NCBI GenBank assembly: GCA_965242535.1 | Contig: OZ251458.1 | Coordinates: 620,001-684,000, forward strand | DNA: 64,000 nt | Direction of reading: 5' to 3' | Origin: VXRD01 sp965242535 | Lineage (GTDB): Bacteria > Latescibacterota > UBA2968 | Shown: positions 7,812 to 15,957 of the stretch, one piece after another | Layout of the letters: every line of letters starts with the position of its first letter | Numbering within the stretch: position 1 is the stretch's first letter | The notes under the pieces: generated by a model | Database searches by the model: none | The model's input: the letters and a program-made list of their open reading frames with translations, nothing else | What the model was told of the DNA's origin: nothing | Made by a program: the position numbers and the translations under genes

Positions 7812-8993
7812 ATGATAAACCGACTCAAAACCGAAATGAAGACCCGATTTGGCATCGCGCCCGCCGACGTGTGCATCGTGCAATCGCCCTATCGGATATG
7901 CCCCCTCGGCGCGCATATCGACCACCAACTCGGCCGGGTTCTGGGCATGGCGATCGATCAGGCGGTGTACCTCGCGTTCGCGCCATCGGGCGATGCAACC
8001 ACGCACTTGCAAAGCCTCACCTTTGACGGCGAAGTCGCGTTTGCACTCGGGGATGTGCCGGACAAAATCGCGGGAGATTGGGGCAATTTCCCGCGCGGCG
8101 CCGTGCGCGCATTGCAACGAGGCGGGTACGAACTCGCACGCGGCATCACGGGCATCACGGCGGGCCGAATGCACGAAGGGGGCTTGAGTTCATCCGCGGC
8201 CATTGGCGTGGCGTATTTGCTCGCCTATCAAAAGGCCAATGGGTTGTCCGTCTCGCCCGCGGACAATATCCGGCTCGATCAAGCCATTGAAAACGGCTAT
8301 CTCGGCCTCAAAAACGGCATTTTGGATCAATCGGCGATTCTCTTGTCGCAAAGGGGATTTCTCACGGTGATCGATTGCGCGACCGCCGCGCACACCTCGA
8401 TTCCCCAGTCCCCTGACCTACCGCCCTTTGACATTCTCATCGCCCAATCGGGCCTGCGAGACGCATTGGTCTCCACCGGGTATAACGCACGGGTTGACGA
8501 ATGCGGTAGCGCGGCGCGAACCCTGCTCCACGCCGCGGGGCACCCCGATCGGCGACCCCTGCTCGGCAACCTCACCATTGAAGAATACGAAACGCACAAG
8601 AACCTGTTGCGCGGCCCTGTCGCCAAACGCGCCAAGCACTTTTTTTTGGAATCCGCGCGCGTGCTTCAGGGCATCGACGCCTGGCGCGAGGGCGACCTTG
8701 CGACCTTTGGTCGCCTCATCGCGGAATCCGGGCGCAGTTCAATAGAAAATTACGAATGCGGCAGCGAGCCTCTCATCGACCTCTATCGCATTCTCATCGA
8801 CACGGACGGGATTTACGGCGCGCGGTTTAGCGGCGCGGGCTTCCGGGGTTGTTGTGTCGCCTTGGTCGATCCGCAACAATCCAGCGCGGCGATGGCACGC
8901 ATCCGCGCGGCTTATCGGGCGAAATACCCCGAGTTGTCGAAAAACGCCTCGGTCTTTACGTGTCAACCCGACGACGGAGCCAGAATCCTGTGA
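7812..8993 (+). CDS. Galactokinase-family GHMP sugar kinase
   Basis: A 393-residue GHMP kinase. Motif 1 is SPYRICPLGAHIDHQ (residues 25-39), a variant of the galactokinase signature GRVNLIGEHTDY. The glycine-rich phosphate loop is GGLSSSAA (123-130), and motif 3 is GARFSGAGFRGCCVAL. These enzymes phosphorylate galactose or a related sugar at C1 using ATP. The frame is open far upstream, but ATG 7812 fits the domain start and the upstream sequence is repeat. The stop overlaps the GTG of the next gene by four bases. Coupling to a sugar-phosphate nucleotidyltransferase suggests a pathway from free sugar to sugar-1-phosphate to NDP-sugar (inference). The altered signature leaves the sugar uncertain. 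Confidence 0.8.
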   Translation: MINRLKTEMKTRFGIAPADVCIVQSPYRICPLGAHIDHQLGRVLGMAIDQAVYLAFAPSGDATTHLQSLTFDGEVAFALGDVPDKIAGDWGNFPRGAVRALQRGGYELARGITGITAGRMHEGGLSSSAAIGVAYLLAYQKANGLSVSPADNIRLDQAIENGYLGLKNGILDQSAILLSQRGFLTVIDCATAAHTSIPQSPDLPPFDILIAQSGLRDALVSTGYNARVDECGSAARTLLHAAGHPDRRPLLGNLTIEEYETHKNLLRGPVAKRAKHFFLESARVLQGIDAWREGDLATFGRLIAESGRSSIENYECGSEPLIDLYRILIDTDGIYGARFSGAGFRGCCVALVDPQQSSAAMARIRAAYRAKYPELSKNASVFTCQPDDGARIL

Positions 8994-9739
8994 AAGCCAT
9001 TATCCTCGCGGCGGGATACGCCACGCGGCTGTATCCCCTCACCGAAAATTTTCCCAAGCCCTTGCTCGAAGTGGGGGGCAAAACCATTCTCGATCACCTC
9101 ATCGATCAGATCGAGACCATTTCGGACATCGACCGCGCGTATCTGGTAACCAACCGCCGTTTTCACGGTCATTTTGTGGATTGGGCACGCACAGGTAGAT
9201 CGCAAATCGACATCCTCGACGACGGCACGACCTCCAACGACGACCGCTTGGGCGCGGTGGGCGATCTCCGCTTTGCCCTTGAAACCCGCGCCATTGCCGA
9301 CGATGTGATCGTGCTCGCGGCGGACAACATCCTACTGTTTTCCCTGCAAAATTTCGTCGACGCATTCAAAGCCAATCCCGCGTCTCACATCACCGTGCGC
9401 CACAATCCCGATTGCGAAGACCGCAAACGCAGGGGCAATGTCCTGTTAGACGAAAACAACCGCGTCTTGCAATTTATCGAAAAACCGCGCGCGCCGATTT
9501 CCGAATGGTCCGTGCCGCCCTTGTATATTTATCCATCGACCACCTTGCCCCGCGTCAAAGAATACATCGCCAACGGCGGCACTCCAGACGCGCCCGGGCA
9601 TTTCGCGGAATGGTTGCACACGCGCGAACCCGTGTACGCCCACGAAATTGAAGGCCGCGTTCTCGACATTGGCAACCGCGAATCCCTGGCCGAGGCGCGG
9701 GCGTTTTTTCAATCCCAAACACCTGATCGCACACATTGA
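8990..9739 (+). CDS. Sugar-1-phosphate nucleotidyltransferase
   Basis: A 249-residue protein of the NTP_transferase family. The N-terminus KAIILAAGYATRLYPLTENF PKPLLEVGG holds the nucleotide-binding signature and the PKP lysine, and VIVLAADNILLF holds the metal-binding Asp. FIEKP and the later DIGN are also typical. It transfers a nucleotidyl group to a sugar-1-phosphate, making an NDP-sugar. The GTG start at 8990 lies inside the stop codon of the kinase gene, so the pair is translationally coupled. This makes it likely that the substrate is the product of that kinase. There is no left-handed beta-helix domain, so it is not a bifunctional GlmU-type enzyme. Confidence 0.82.
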   Translation: MKAIILAAGYATRLYPLTENFPKPLLEVGGKTILDHLIDQIETISDIDRAYLVTNRRFHGHFVDWARTGRSQIDILDDGTTSNDDRLGAVGDLRFALETRAIADDVIVLAADNILLFSLQNFVDAFKANPASHITVRHNPDCEDRKRRGNVLLDENNRVLQFIEKPRAPISEWSVPPLYIYPSTTLPRVKEYIANGGTPDAPGHFAEWLHTREPVYAHEIEGRVLDIGNRESLAEARAFFQSQTPDRTH

Positions 9740-9787
9740 CATCGCGGGGTTTGGATTCTATCTTTTTGCAAACAGGAGGAATGTGCT

Positions 9788-10507
9788 ATGGAAATCGCAT
9801 TGGATGTCAAGCCCTTTGGCGAACTGACAGAAGATAAATTTCTCGCCCTCTGTCAAAGCAACGGGGATGTGTGTATCGAACGCGATGCCGAAGGGGGAAT
9901 ACGGATTGCGCCACCGGAAGGAGAGGACGCGACGATGGAAACCGTGTTGGATGGCGAGCCTTTTGTCTCGCTGACGGAGGATGAATTTTTTCAATTTTGT
10001 CAGCGCACCCATGATGTGCGTATCGAACGCGATGCACGAGGAGGGATATTGATTATGCCACCGACAGGAGGCGCGACGGGCAACCGAAATTTGGCTATCG
10101 AAAGCCAGTTGTATTTCTGGTCAAAACGGGATGGGACGGGCATTGCGTTCAATTCTTCAACTGGCTTTCGTTTGCCCAACCAAGCGACGCGCTCGCCGGA
10201 TGCGTCTTGGGTCTCGCGCGGGCGTTACGACCAATTGACCGAACGAGAGCAAGAGCGATTTCTACCGCTGTGTCCCGATTTTGCCATCGAACTCAAATCG
10301 CCCTCGGATTCGCTTGTCGCGCTCAAACGCAAGATGGATGAATATATCGCAAATGGCCTGCAACTCGGCTGGCTCATCGATCCCAAGCGGAAAACCGTTC
10401 ATATCTATCGCCCACCCCTGCCCGTTGAAGTGCGCGACAATCCCAACACTTTGTCCGCCGATCCGATCTTGCCGGGATTCGTTTTGGATCTCACGGAAAT
10501 TTGGTAA
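9788..10507 (+). CDS. Uma2 family (DUF820) PD-(D/E)XK nuclease-like protein, copy 1
   Basis: A 239-residue protein. The C-terminal ~145 residues are a Uma2 domain with TRSPDASWVSR, DFAIELKSPSD (the E-x-K core of the restriction-nuclease fold) and LGWLIDPKRKTVHIY. The first ~49 residues are a second copy of the Uma2 head: MEIALDVKPFGELTEDKF is repeated as METVLDGEPFVSLTEDEF. AGGAGGA at 9775 supports ATG 9788, but ATG 9935 also has an upstream GGAAGGAGAGG, so a shorter product from the internal head is possible. Uma2 proteins are abundant in Cyanobacteria and FCB genomes and are of unknown role. Two further copies follow at exactly 750-bp spacing. Confidence 0.85.
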   Translation: MEIALDVKPFGELTEDKFLALCQSNGDVCIERDAEGGIRIAPPEGEDATMETVLDGEPFVSLTEDEFFQFCQRTHDVRIERDARGGILIMPPTGGATGNRNLAIESQLYFWSKRDGTGIAFNSSTGFRLPNQATRSPDASWVSRGRYDQLTEREQERFLPLCPDFAIELKSPSDSLVALKRKMDEYIANGLQLGWLIDPKRKTVHIYRPPLPVEVRDNPNTLSADPILPGFVLDLTEIW

Positions 10508-10537
10508 GGTGATCATTCTATCACTAGGAGAACGGCT

Positions 10538-11257
10538 ATGGAAATCGCATTGGATGTCAAGCCCTTTGGCGAACTGACAGAAGATAAATTTCTCGCCCTC
10601 TGCCAAAGCAACGGGGATGTGTGTATCGAGCGCGATGCCGAAGGCGGAATACGGATTGCACCACCGACAGGAGAGGACGTTGCGATGGAAACCGTGTTGG
10701 ATGGCGAGCCTTTTGTCTCGCTGACAGAGGATGAATTTTTTGAATTTTGCCAGCGCACCCAGGATGTGCGTATCGAACGCAATGCAAAAGGAGAAATACT
10801 GATTATGCTACCAGCAGGCGGAGCAACCGGCAACCGAAATATCGAAATCGCAATGCAGTTGCAATGGTGGTCAAAACGGGATGGGACGGGTATAGCGTTT
10901 GATTCATCGGGCGGCTTTCGGTTGCCCAACCAAGCGACGCGCTCGCCGGATGCGTCTTGGATCCCGCGTTGGCGTTACGATCAGTTGACCGAACGAGAGC
11001 AAGAGCGATTTCTACCGCTATGTCCCGATTTTGCCATCGAGCTCAAATCGCCCTCGGATTCGCTTGCCGCGCTGAAACGCAAAATGGATGAATATATCGC
11101 AAACGGCTTGCAACTCGGTTGGCTCATCGATCCCAAGCGGAAAACCGTTCATATCTACCGTCCGCCCCTGCCCGTCGAAGTGCTTGACAATCCCAACACC
11201 CTGTCCGCCGATCCGATTTTGCCGGGATTCGTCTTGGATCTCACGGAAATTTGGTAA
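10538..11257 (+). CDS. Uma2 family (DUF820) PD-(D/E)XK nuclease-like protein, copy 2
   Basis: Also 239 residues, with the same architecture as copy 1: an extra head segment, then a complete Uma2 domain (SPDASWIPRWRYDQL, DFAIELKSPSD). The most variable stretch relative to its neighbours is LPAGGATGNRNIEIAMQLQWW near residues 90-108, just after the second head. This corresponds to the region between the head and the nuclease core. ACTAGGAGAACGGCT precedes the ATG. Only 30 bp separate it from copy 1, so the three genes likely form one transcript. Unequal recombination between such copies could change the gene number easily. Confidence 0.85.
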   Translation: MEIALDVKPFGELTEDKFLALCQSNGDVCIERDAEGGIRIAPPTGEDVAMETVLDGEPFVSLTEDEFFEFCQRTQDVRIERNAKGEILIMLPAGGATGNRNIEIAMQLQWWSKRDGTGIAFDSSGGFRLPNQATRSPDASWIPRWRYDQLTEREQERFLPLCPDFAIELKSPSDSLAALKRKMDEYIANGLQLGWLIDPKRKTVHIYRPPLPVEVLDNPNTLSADPILPGFVLDLTEIW

Positions 11258-11287
11258 GGTGATCATGCTATCACTAGGAGAACGGCT

Positions 11288-12007
11288 ATGGAAATCGCAT
11301 TGGATGTCAAGCCCTTTGGCGAACTGACAGAAGATAAATTTCTCGCCCTCTGTCAAAGCAACGGGGATGTGTGTATCGAACGCGATACAGCAGGGGGAAT
11401 ACGGATTGCGCCATCGGAAGGAGAGGACGTTGCGATGGAAACCGTATTGGATGGAGAGCCTTTTGTCTCGCTGACAGAGGATGAATTTTTTGAATTTTGC
11501 CAGCGCACTCAGGATGTGCGTATCGAACGCGATGCACGAGGAGGGATATTGATTATGCCACCGACAGGAGGCGCGACGGGCAACCGAAATGCAGGGATCA
11601 CAATGCAGTTGGGCTTATGGACAAAACGCGATGGGACGGGTATAGCGTTTGATTCTTCAACCGGCTTTCGGTTGCCCAACCAAGCGACGCGCTCGCCGGA
11701 TGCGTCTTGGATCCCGCGTTGGCGTTACGATCAGTTGACCGAACGAGAACAAGAGCGATTTCTACCTCTGTGTCCCGATTTTGCCATCGAACTCAAATCG
11801 CCCTCGGATTCGCTTGTCGCGCTGAAACACAAGATGGATGAATACATCGCAAACGGCTTGCAACTCGGCTGGCTCATCGACCCCAAACAGAAAACCGTTT
11901 ATATCTATCGTCCGCCCCTGCCCGTTGAAGTGCGCGACAATCCCAACACTTTGTCCGCCGATCCCATTTTGCCGGGATTCGTTTTGGATCTCACTAAAAT
12001 CTGGTAG
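11288..12007 (+). CDS. Uma2 family (DUF820) PD-(D/E)XK nuclease-like protein, copy 3
   Basis: The third 239-residue copy, with the nuclease-fold core DFAIELKSPSD intact. It shares GGILIMPPTGGATGNRN with copy 1 but TEDEFFEFCQRTQDV and SWIPRWRYD with copy 2, so it is a mosaic of the other two. That pattern points to gene conversion or repeated unequal crossing over. Its stop is followed after 24 bp by the Rid-family gene, which has its own AGGAG. Function unknown, as for the family. Confidence 0.85.
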   Translation: MEIALDVKPFGELTEDKFLALCQSNGDVCIERDTAGGIRIAPSEGEDVAMETVLDGEPFVSLTEDEFFEFCQRTQDVRIERDARGGILIMPPTGGATGNRNAGITMQLGLWTKRDGTGIAFDSSTGFRLPNQATRSPDASWIPRWRYDQLTEREQERFLPLCPDFAIELKSPSDSLVALKHKMDEYIANGLQLGWLIDPKQKTVYIYRPPLPVEVRDNPNTLSADPILPGFVLDLTKIW

Positions 12008-12031
12008 CCCCAACACAAAGGAGTTTCACTT

Positions 12032-13204
12032 ATGGCAAACGTTCACATCATCCGCCACAAACCCATCCCCATTTTTGCCAGCACAGCCGAAGTCGTGATG
12101 ACCTACGACGACGCCCAAGTCGTGCGCCTCGTTGAACCGAGCGGCAATGTGGGCACGCAATATCCCAACGAACTCGGCGCAGAGTGGTTTGGCACAATTG
12201 AAAACCTCAGCGCGGGCCTCGCACGCGGGGGCGCGAACTGGGGCGATGTGTACAAAACCGATGTGCTTTGGACCACGCCTTCTGATAGGCGCGACGATTG
12301 CGCGGCTTACCGCGATGCGTTCAACGCGGTCTATGCCCCGATGATCAACGCGGCGACCGGTTGCGCGCTCAAATCCAATCGCATGGCCCGCTTCACCCAC
12401 CCGGAGGGATTCCCCGATCCCCGAGCACTTTTTGAAGTGGAAATCAAAGCCGTTAAGGGCGAAGACATTGCTTTTGGCGATGGCAAAATCGAATACGGCG
12501 CGTGGACCGATCACCAACCCAGCGGCGCCTCGGCGACCGAGGCGACACTCGGCGGTGACCTCAAACGAGAAACGGAATTTGTGCTTGCCCAATGCGAAAA
12601 AACGCTCGCCGAAGCGCGCGTTCAATTCAATACGCAAACCGTCTCTCTCGAAGCCCTCGTCGCTATTGACGACGATCCTGCGGCAACTTGGACGCGCATC
12701 GAAACCGTGCGCGGCGCGATAGCCGATTATTTTGGCGACCATCGGCCCGCTGGCAAAATCTATGCGGTTTCGCGCATTCCCAACCTCGATGGCATTGTCG
12801 AACTCCAGCCGCGCTGTGTCACTGGCGATGTCGCCATCGACCGCTCGGGCCATATCGCCGATGGCTTCAGCACTTGGACGGCCATTCGCCGGCAAGGGGT
12901 GTCCGAAGTGCTGATCAGCGGCATCGGTGGCGACGATGCCGACGCCATTCTCAACGCTATCGACGCGCACATCAAAGCCGCAGGCGGCGCGGGGCTGAAG
13001 GAAAACGGGGTTTTCAACAATGCCTATATCGTCGCCGCCGAAAACAGCGCGGCCTCGCGGGAGCGTCTCGCCACCTTCAACGAGCAATTCTCGGGCTATT
13101 ACACGGGCGTTGCCCCGGCCGGACGAACCGCCCAATTCGTACCCGGCTTCGCGTGCGACCACCACATCTACGGCATCTCGACCCGCGCGATATTCGCGGG
13201 GTAA
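12032..13204 (+). CDS. Triple Rid/YjgF-like domain protein
   Basis: A 390-residue protein with tandem Rid (YjgF/YER057c/UK114) units. Unit 1 (~1-140) has LVEPSGNVGTQYP, GGANWGDVYKTDVL and ALFEVEIKAV. Unit 2 (~145-270) has QCEKTLAEARV and SLEALVAIDD. Unit 3 (~270-390) has DRSGHIADGF, AIDAHIKAAG and a FNNAYIV/FACDHHIYGI end. Single-domain RidA deaminates reactive enamine/imine intermediates as a trimer; a fused triple unit could form the trimer in one chain (inference). The conserved RidA arginine that binds the carboxylate is not clearly present, so it may not be a deaminase. The next gene, 66 bp downstream, is a bicupin, suggesting a shared small-molecule pathway. Confidence 0.7.
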   Translation: MANVHIIRHKPIPIFASTAEVVMTYDDAQVVRLVEPSGNVGTQYPNELGAEWFGTIENLSAGLARGGANWGDVYKTDVLWTTPSDRRDDCAAYRDAFNAVYAPMINAATGCALKSNRMARFTHPEGFPDPRALFEVEIKAVKGEDIAFGDGKIEYGAWTDHQPSGASATEATLGGDLKRETEFVLAQCEKTLAEARVQFNTQTVSLEALVAIDDDPAATWTRIETVRGAIADYFGDHRPAGKIYAVSRIPNLDGIVELQPRCVTGDVAIDRSGHIADGFSTWTAIRRQGVSEVLISGIGGDDADAILNAIDAHIKAAGGAGLKENGVFNNAYIVAAENSAASRERLATFNEQFSGYYTGVAPAGRTAQFVPGFACDHHIYGISTRAIFAG

Positions 13205-13270
13205 GCGGATCGGAGAAACCGCGCCTCGTCCGTCCGACAATACATGTTCATCACATCTTCTGGAGGTAAC

Positions 13271-13999
13271 ATGGCACACATTAGAAACTGGCGAGACCAG
13301 CAACCGGAAGTCGCGCACCTGAGCGCGATTCGCTGGCCGGGGTTGAAAAACAAAAACGCCACCCCCAAACGCGCAGACGAAGACGCACATCGGTTGCACC
13401 ATCTTCAAGGCATGGTCAAACACGCCTTGCAAGGCCGCAAGACCTCTGACCACCACAAGCACGCGCAAGTCGAACAAGCCTATTACATCCTCAGCGGCAG
13501 CGGCGAAGTCCTCGTCGGCGAAGACCGGTTTCCCGTTCGGCCGGGGGATGCGGTCTATTTGCCGGCCGACATTCACCACCAGATGTTCAACGACATGAAT
13601 GACGATTGGCTCGAGCACCTCGTCTTGGGCAAAAACATCGACGCGGCCCCGGGCGGCGCGTGCGTGATTCGCAACTGGGAAGACGCGGTGCCGGTCAGCG
13701 ACGGCAAAGGCGCGATTCGCTGGCATCAACTCGGGCCTGTGACCGAGGAAGAAGGGTGCTTGAAATCCATTGCATTCATCGACCGCGAAGCCATCCAGCC
13801 CGGCCATCAGAGCATCGAGCGGTGTTATGACGAGGTGGAGCTCGGGTTCTGGATTATCGAAAACAAGGGCGTGCTCGTCACCCCGGGTGGCGAACAGCCC
13901 ATCGCCGAGGGCGACGCGGTCCACCTGCCCCCCGGCACGCCCTACCACATCCAAAACCCCCACGGCGACTGGCTGACCTATATGATCATCGCGGGGTAA
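13271..13999 (+). CDS. Two-domain cupin (bicupin) protein
   Basis: A 242-residue protein with two cupin barrels. The first holds the complete metal motif: HHKHAQVEQAYYILSGSGE, then GDAVYLPADIHHQMFND. The second, IERCYDEVELGFWIIENKG with GDAVHLPPGTPYHIQNP, has lost most His ligands and is probably structural or binds a ligand without metal. TGGAGG at 13261-13266 points to ATG 13271 rather than the in-frame ATG 13244. Its role is unknown; bicupins include dioxygenases, sugar epimerases and transcriptional effectors. It follows the Rid-like gene on the same strand. The promoter and structured RNA that begin ~25 bp after its stop belong to the next locus. Confidence 0.8.
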   Translation: MAHIRNWRDQQPEVAHLSAIRWPGLKNKNATPKRADEDAHRLHHLQGMVKHALQGRKTSDHHKHAQVEQAYYILSGSGEVLVGEDRFPVRPGDAVYLPADIHHQMFNDMNDDWLEHLVLGKNIDAAPGGACVIRNWEDAVPVSDGKGAIRWHQLGPVTEEEGCLKSIAFIDREAIQPGHQSIERCYDEVELGFWIIENKGVLVTPGGEQPIAEGDAVHLPPGTPYHIQNPHGDWLTYMIIAG

Positions 14000-14025
14000 A
14001 AATTTTAACCATGTCACAATCGCGC

Positions 14026-14052
14026 TTGACTCAAACATAAATTTTGTATTAT
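14026..14052 (+). promoter_or_regulatory. Candidate sigma-70 promoter for the structured RNA
   Basis: TTGACT at 14026-14031 and TATTAT at 14047-14052 have 15-base spacing, and the surroundings are AT-rich. The expected start (about 14058) would fall inside the left arm of the predicted RNA stem, so either the start is slightly earlier or the outer stem is shorter than drawn. Confidence 0.5.
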
Positions 14053-14054
14053 CG

Positions 14055-14117
14055 AACAGTCAAGAGGTCTGACCTATTAGACCGTGGAAGCGAGGACTTC
14101 CCTTGACTGTTTTTTTG
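14055..14117 (+). ncRNA. Structured small RNA upstream of DUF3800 gene
   Basis: The sequence folds into a three-way junction. The outer stem is AACAGTCAAG (14055-14064) with CTTGACTGTT (14102-14111), ten perfect pairs. Hairpin 1 is GGTCT/AGACC (14066-14070, 14079-14083) with an 8-base loop. Hairpin 2 is GGAAG/CTTCC (14086-14090, 14097-14101) with a 6-base loop. Seven T residues follow at 14110-14116, so the outer stem doubles as a terminator. It ends 28 bp before a DUF3800 reading frame. Structured RNAs preceding DUF3800 genes have been described as a set of DUF3800 RNA motifs. Which of those this is, or whether it is new, cannot be told by eye. Confidence 0.65.
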
Positions 14118-14144
14118 TGCGTTGATTGTTTTTTTAAGACGACC

Positions 14145-14464
14145 ATGCATTTATTATATGTGGATGAATCCGGTAGCACTCACGATCCCAACCTACAGTA
14201 TTTTGTATTGGCGGGATTAAGCGTGTTTGAAAGACAAGGATATTGGATTGCCAATGAGCTCGACCAAATATGGGGTGTGATACGAAACTTTGCTGAGGTG
14301 CCCTTGTTTTTGGACTCAAAAGCTTCGAGGTTGATTCAGTTGGCTGATATAATTGCATACATTCTCTTGAGCCATTTTGAAAGATCCGATAGTGATTTTT
14401 TTTTATTAAAAACAGATTTGATTCTGAGGCGGGTACAGTTCATGGTTTGCATATTTACGAATAA
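14145..14464 (+). pseudogene. DUF3800 protein gene, internally deleted and frameshifted
   Basis: ATG 14145 opens MHLLYVDESGSTHDP, the characteristic start of DUF3800 proteins, with the acidic residues of an RNase H-like fold, then YFVLAGLSVFERQGYW. After ELDQIWGVIRNF the frame jumps directly to EVPLFLDSKASRLIQLADIIAYILL, the C-terminal block, so the middle of the protein (roughly half its usual length) is absent. A frameshift near 14430 then puts the expected VHGLHIYE ending and TAA (14462-14464) in the +1 frame, while the original frame runs on without meaning. The gene is AT-richer than its neighbours. It is a remnant; the RNA ahead of it is better preserved. Confidence 0.8.
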
Positions 14465-14521
14465 ATCTTTAAATTCATCAAATCCATCCACCGCTGAATC
14501 CGCCGCGCAAATGGAGATGAG

Positions 14522-15757
14522 ATGCCCAAACCCGCCGAATACATCGCGTCGATCCAAAACCATCCCATCCTCAAAAACCATCCCATCGCGCAGGTGGCCC
14601 TCTATCTCATCGCCCTGTTTTTGGGCATCTACGTCTGCACGCGAGCCGCCATTTATCTCGACGCGACGATCACCGGGCTACAGGGCGGGCAAGTCCTGCA
14701 AGGCGGCACCTTTTGGCGCGCGCTGACCGTCGCCTTCAAGCATCCGGACGACCCCGAACAAACCCTCCCGGTCACGGATATCCGCTTCAAAAACGTGGAT
14801 CGCTTCTTGCCCATCGCGGTCATCGTCCACACACAGGGGCGGGATTCGACCTATTACGCGGGCACGCAACGCGAGTGGATCGAGATACCTGCCCTGCCCG
14901 TCGACAGCTTGGTCATTCGCACGCGCAACGCCAGCCACAGCGCGGTGATCGACGCGTTGCGCTTTCGGCGCGGCGCTCGCACCTATACCCTTGACTTCGA
15001 CAACGCATGGGATGGCCCCATCGCGCCGAATACGCAGATGCTCGAATACGAATTTGACGACATCCGACTCGCGTTTGGCGCGGACAATGCCGTGCCCACG
15101 GTGGTGCGCGGCGGAGATTTGGCCGAATCTATCGGGCGCTACATTTCCAACATCAGCGGCCCGCTCTCCACGGTGTTGATCCTATTCTTGATCGCCTTGC
15201 CCTTCTACATGGTCATACGCTATGCCCAGGTCTTGTCGCACGACCTGTCGCCCGCCCGGTTCTTCACGGATTCAGACGCGCAGATCGTTCAAACGCACGG
15301 CATTGACTTGCTTTGGGGCGGGCAGTACAACGCGGATTACGCCCTGTCTGAAAACACCGAACTCTACGCCATCCTCGCGTCTGTGGAATCGGAAATCGCG
15401 TCTGACCGCGCCCGATTGGTCGAGCGATGCGCGGACAAAATCTATCTCCTTTTCGACGAGATCGAAGACCGCCTCTCCGAGGGCTTTGGCATGCTCGGCC
15501 TGTTGGCGCTCTCCCTCGGCTTGTTGGGCACGGTCGTCGGCATGATCGACGCGTTCAAAATTTTGGAAGACACGATGAAAGTGGGCGAAGGCCCGGCGCA
15601 GACCCAACTCAAAATGGCGCACTACATCAATTTCGCGCTCGTCACCACGGCCATTGGGTTTCTCGGACGCATTTTGTCCATGATCCTCATCCGCAAGACC
15701 AAAGCCCGTAGCCTGCAACACCGAGCGCGCATGCTCAATTTGGTTCAACATTTTTAA
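14522..15757 (+). CDS. MotA/TolQ/ExbB-like proton channel protein with a periplasmic insert
   Basis: A 411-residue membrane protein. The C-terminal half matches MotA/TolQ/ExbB channels: GFGMLGLLALSLGLLGTVVG (322-341) and INFALVTTAIGFLGRILSMI (369-388) line the proton path. Predicted spans are about 22-40, 214-233, 322-342 and 370-391. Unlike standard ExbB (three spans), it has an extra N-terminal span followed by ~170 periplasmic residues rich in beta-type sequence. GGAG at 14513 fits the start. With the ExbD-like protein downstream it should form a proton-driven motor. The periplasmic domain could dock directly on envelope partners such as the TPR and PEGA proteins encoded next (inference). 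Confidence 0.78.
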   Translation: MPKPAEYIASIQNHPILKNHPIAQVALYLIALFLGIYVCTRAAIYLDATITGLQGGQVLQGGTFWRALTVAFKHPDDPEQTLPVTDIRFKNVDRFLPIAVIVHTQGRDSTYYAGTQREWIEIPALPVDSLVIRTRNASHSAVIDALRFRRGARTYTLDFDNAWDGPIAPNTQMLEYEFDDIRLAFGADNAVPTVVRGGDLAESIGRYISNISGPLSTVLILFLIALPFYMVIRYAQVLSHDLSPARFFTDSDAQIVQTHGIDLLWGGQYNADYALSENTELYAILASVESEIASDRARLVERCADKIYLLFDEIEDRLSEGFGMLGLLALSLGLLGTVVGMIDAFKILEDTMKVGEGPAQTQLKMAHYINFALVTTAIGFLGRILSMILIRKTKARSLQHRARMLNLVQHF

Positions 15758-15760
15758 AGG

Positions 15761-15882
15761 CGGGAGACGGGAGACGGGAGACGGGAGACGGGAGACGGGA
15801 GAGGCGAGAGGCGAGAGACGGGAGAGGGAAGAAGTAATCGCAATCGTAGGGACAGGCCCCCGTGCCTGTCCGAAGATACAAG
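15761..15882. repeat. GGGAGAC heptamer array followed by a GGACAGGC palindrome
   Basis: 15761-15825 is an array of GGGAGAC units passing into GCGAGAG variants. 15845-15873 is the palindromic element with arms GGACAGGC and GCCTGTCC, followed by GAAGATACAAGA. The block from about 15826 to 15883 is nearly identical to 48926-48981, so the composite has been copied as a unit. Confidence 0.85.
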
Positions 15883-15907
15883 ACGGGAGACGGAACGGGT
15901 TTGAAAG

Positions 15908-15934
15908 CAACTCGTTGATCCCAGCGACGAGTTG
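15908..15934 (+). promoter_or_regulatory. Hairpin in the leader of the ExbD-like gene
   Basis: CAACTCGT and ACGAGTTG form a perfect 8-bp stem around an 11-base loop, ending 10 bases before the ribosome-binding GGAG at 15945. It has no T-run, so it is more likely a leader structure than a terminator. Function unknown. Confidence 0.35.
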
Positions 15935-15957
15935 TCTTAGACCTTGGAGCGCAAGCC

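Larger units (their letters stand above)
9788..12007 (+). repeat. Tandem triplication of a 750-bp Uma2 gene unit
   Basis: Starts at 9788, 10538 and 11288 are exactly 750 bp apart. The units are nearly identical over most of their length, including the intergenic TATCACTAGGAGAACGGCT segment. Differences cluster around codons 96-115 of each gene. Inside each unit the first ~147 bp are themselves a diverged duplicate of the next ~130 bp. Confidence 0.9.

Noticed and set aside
12026..14038. 670-aa open frame on the minus strand across the Rid and bicupin genes
   Set aside because: It is antisense to two genes with clear families and good ribosome-binding sites; its sequence is low-complexity and matches no family.
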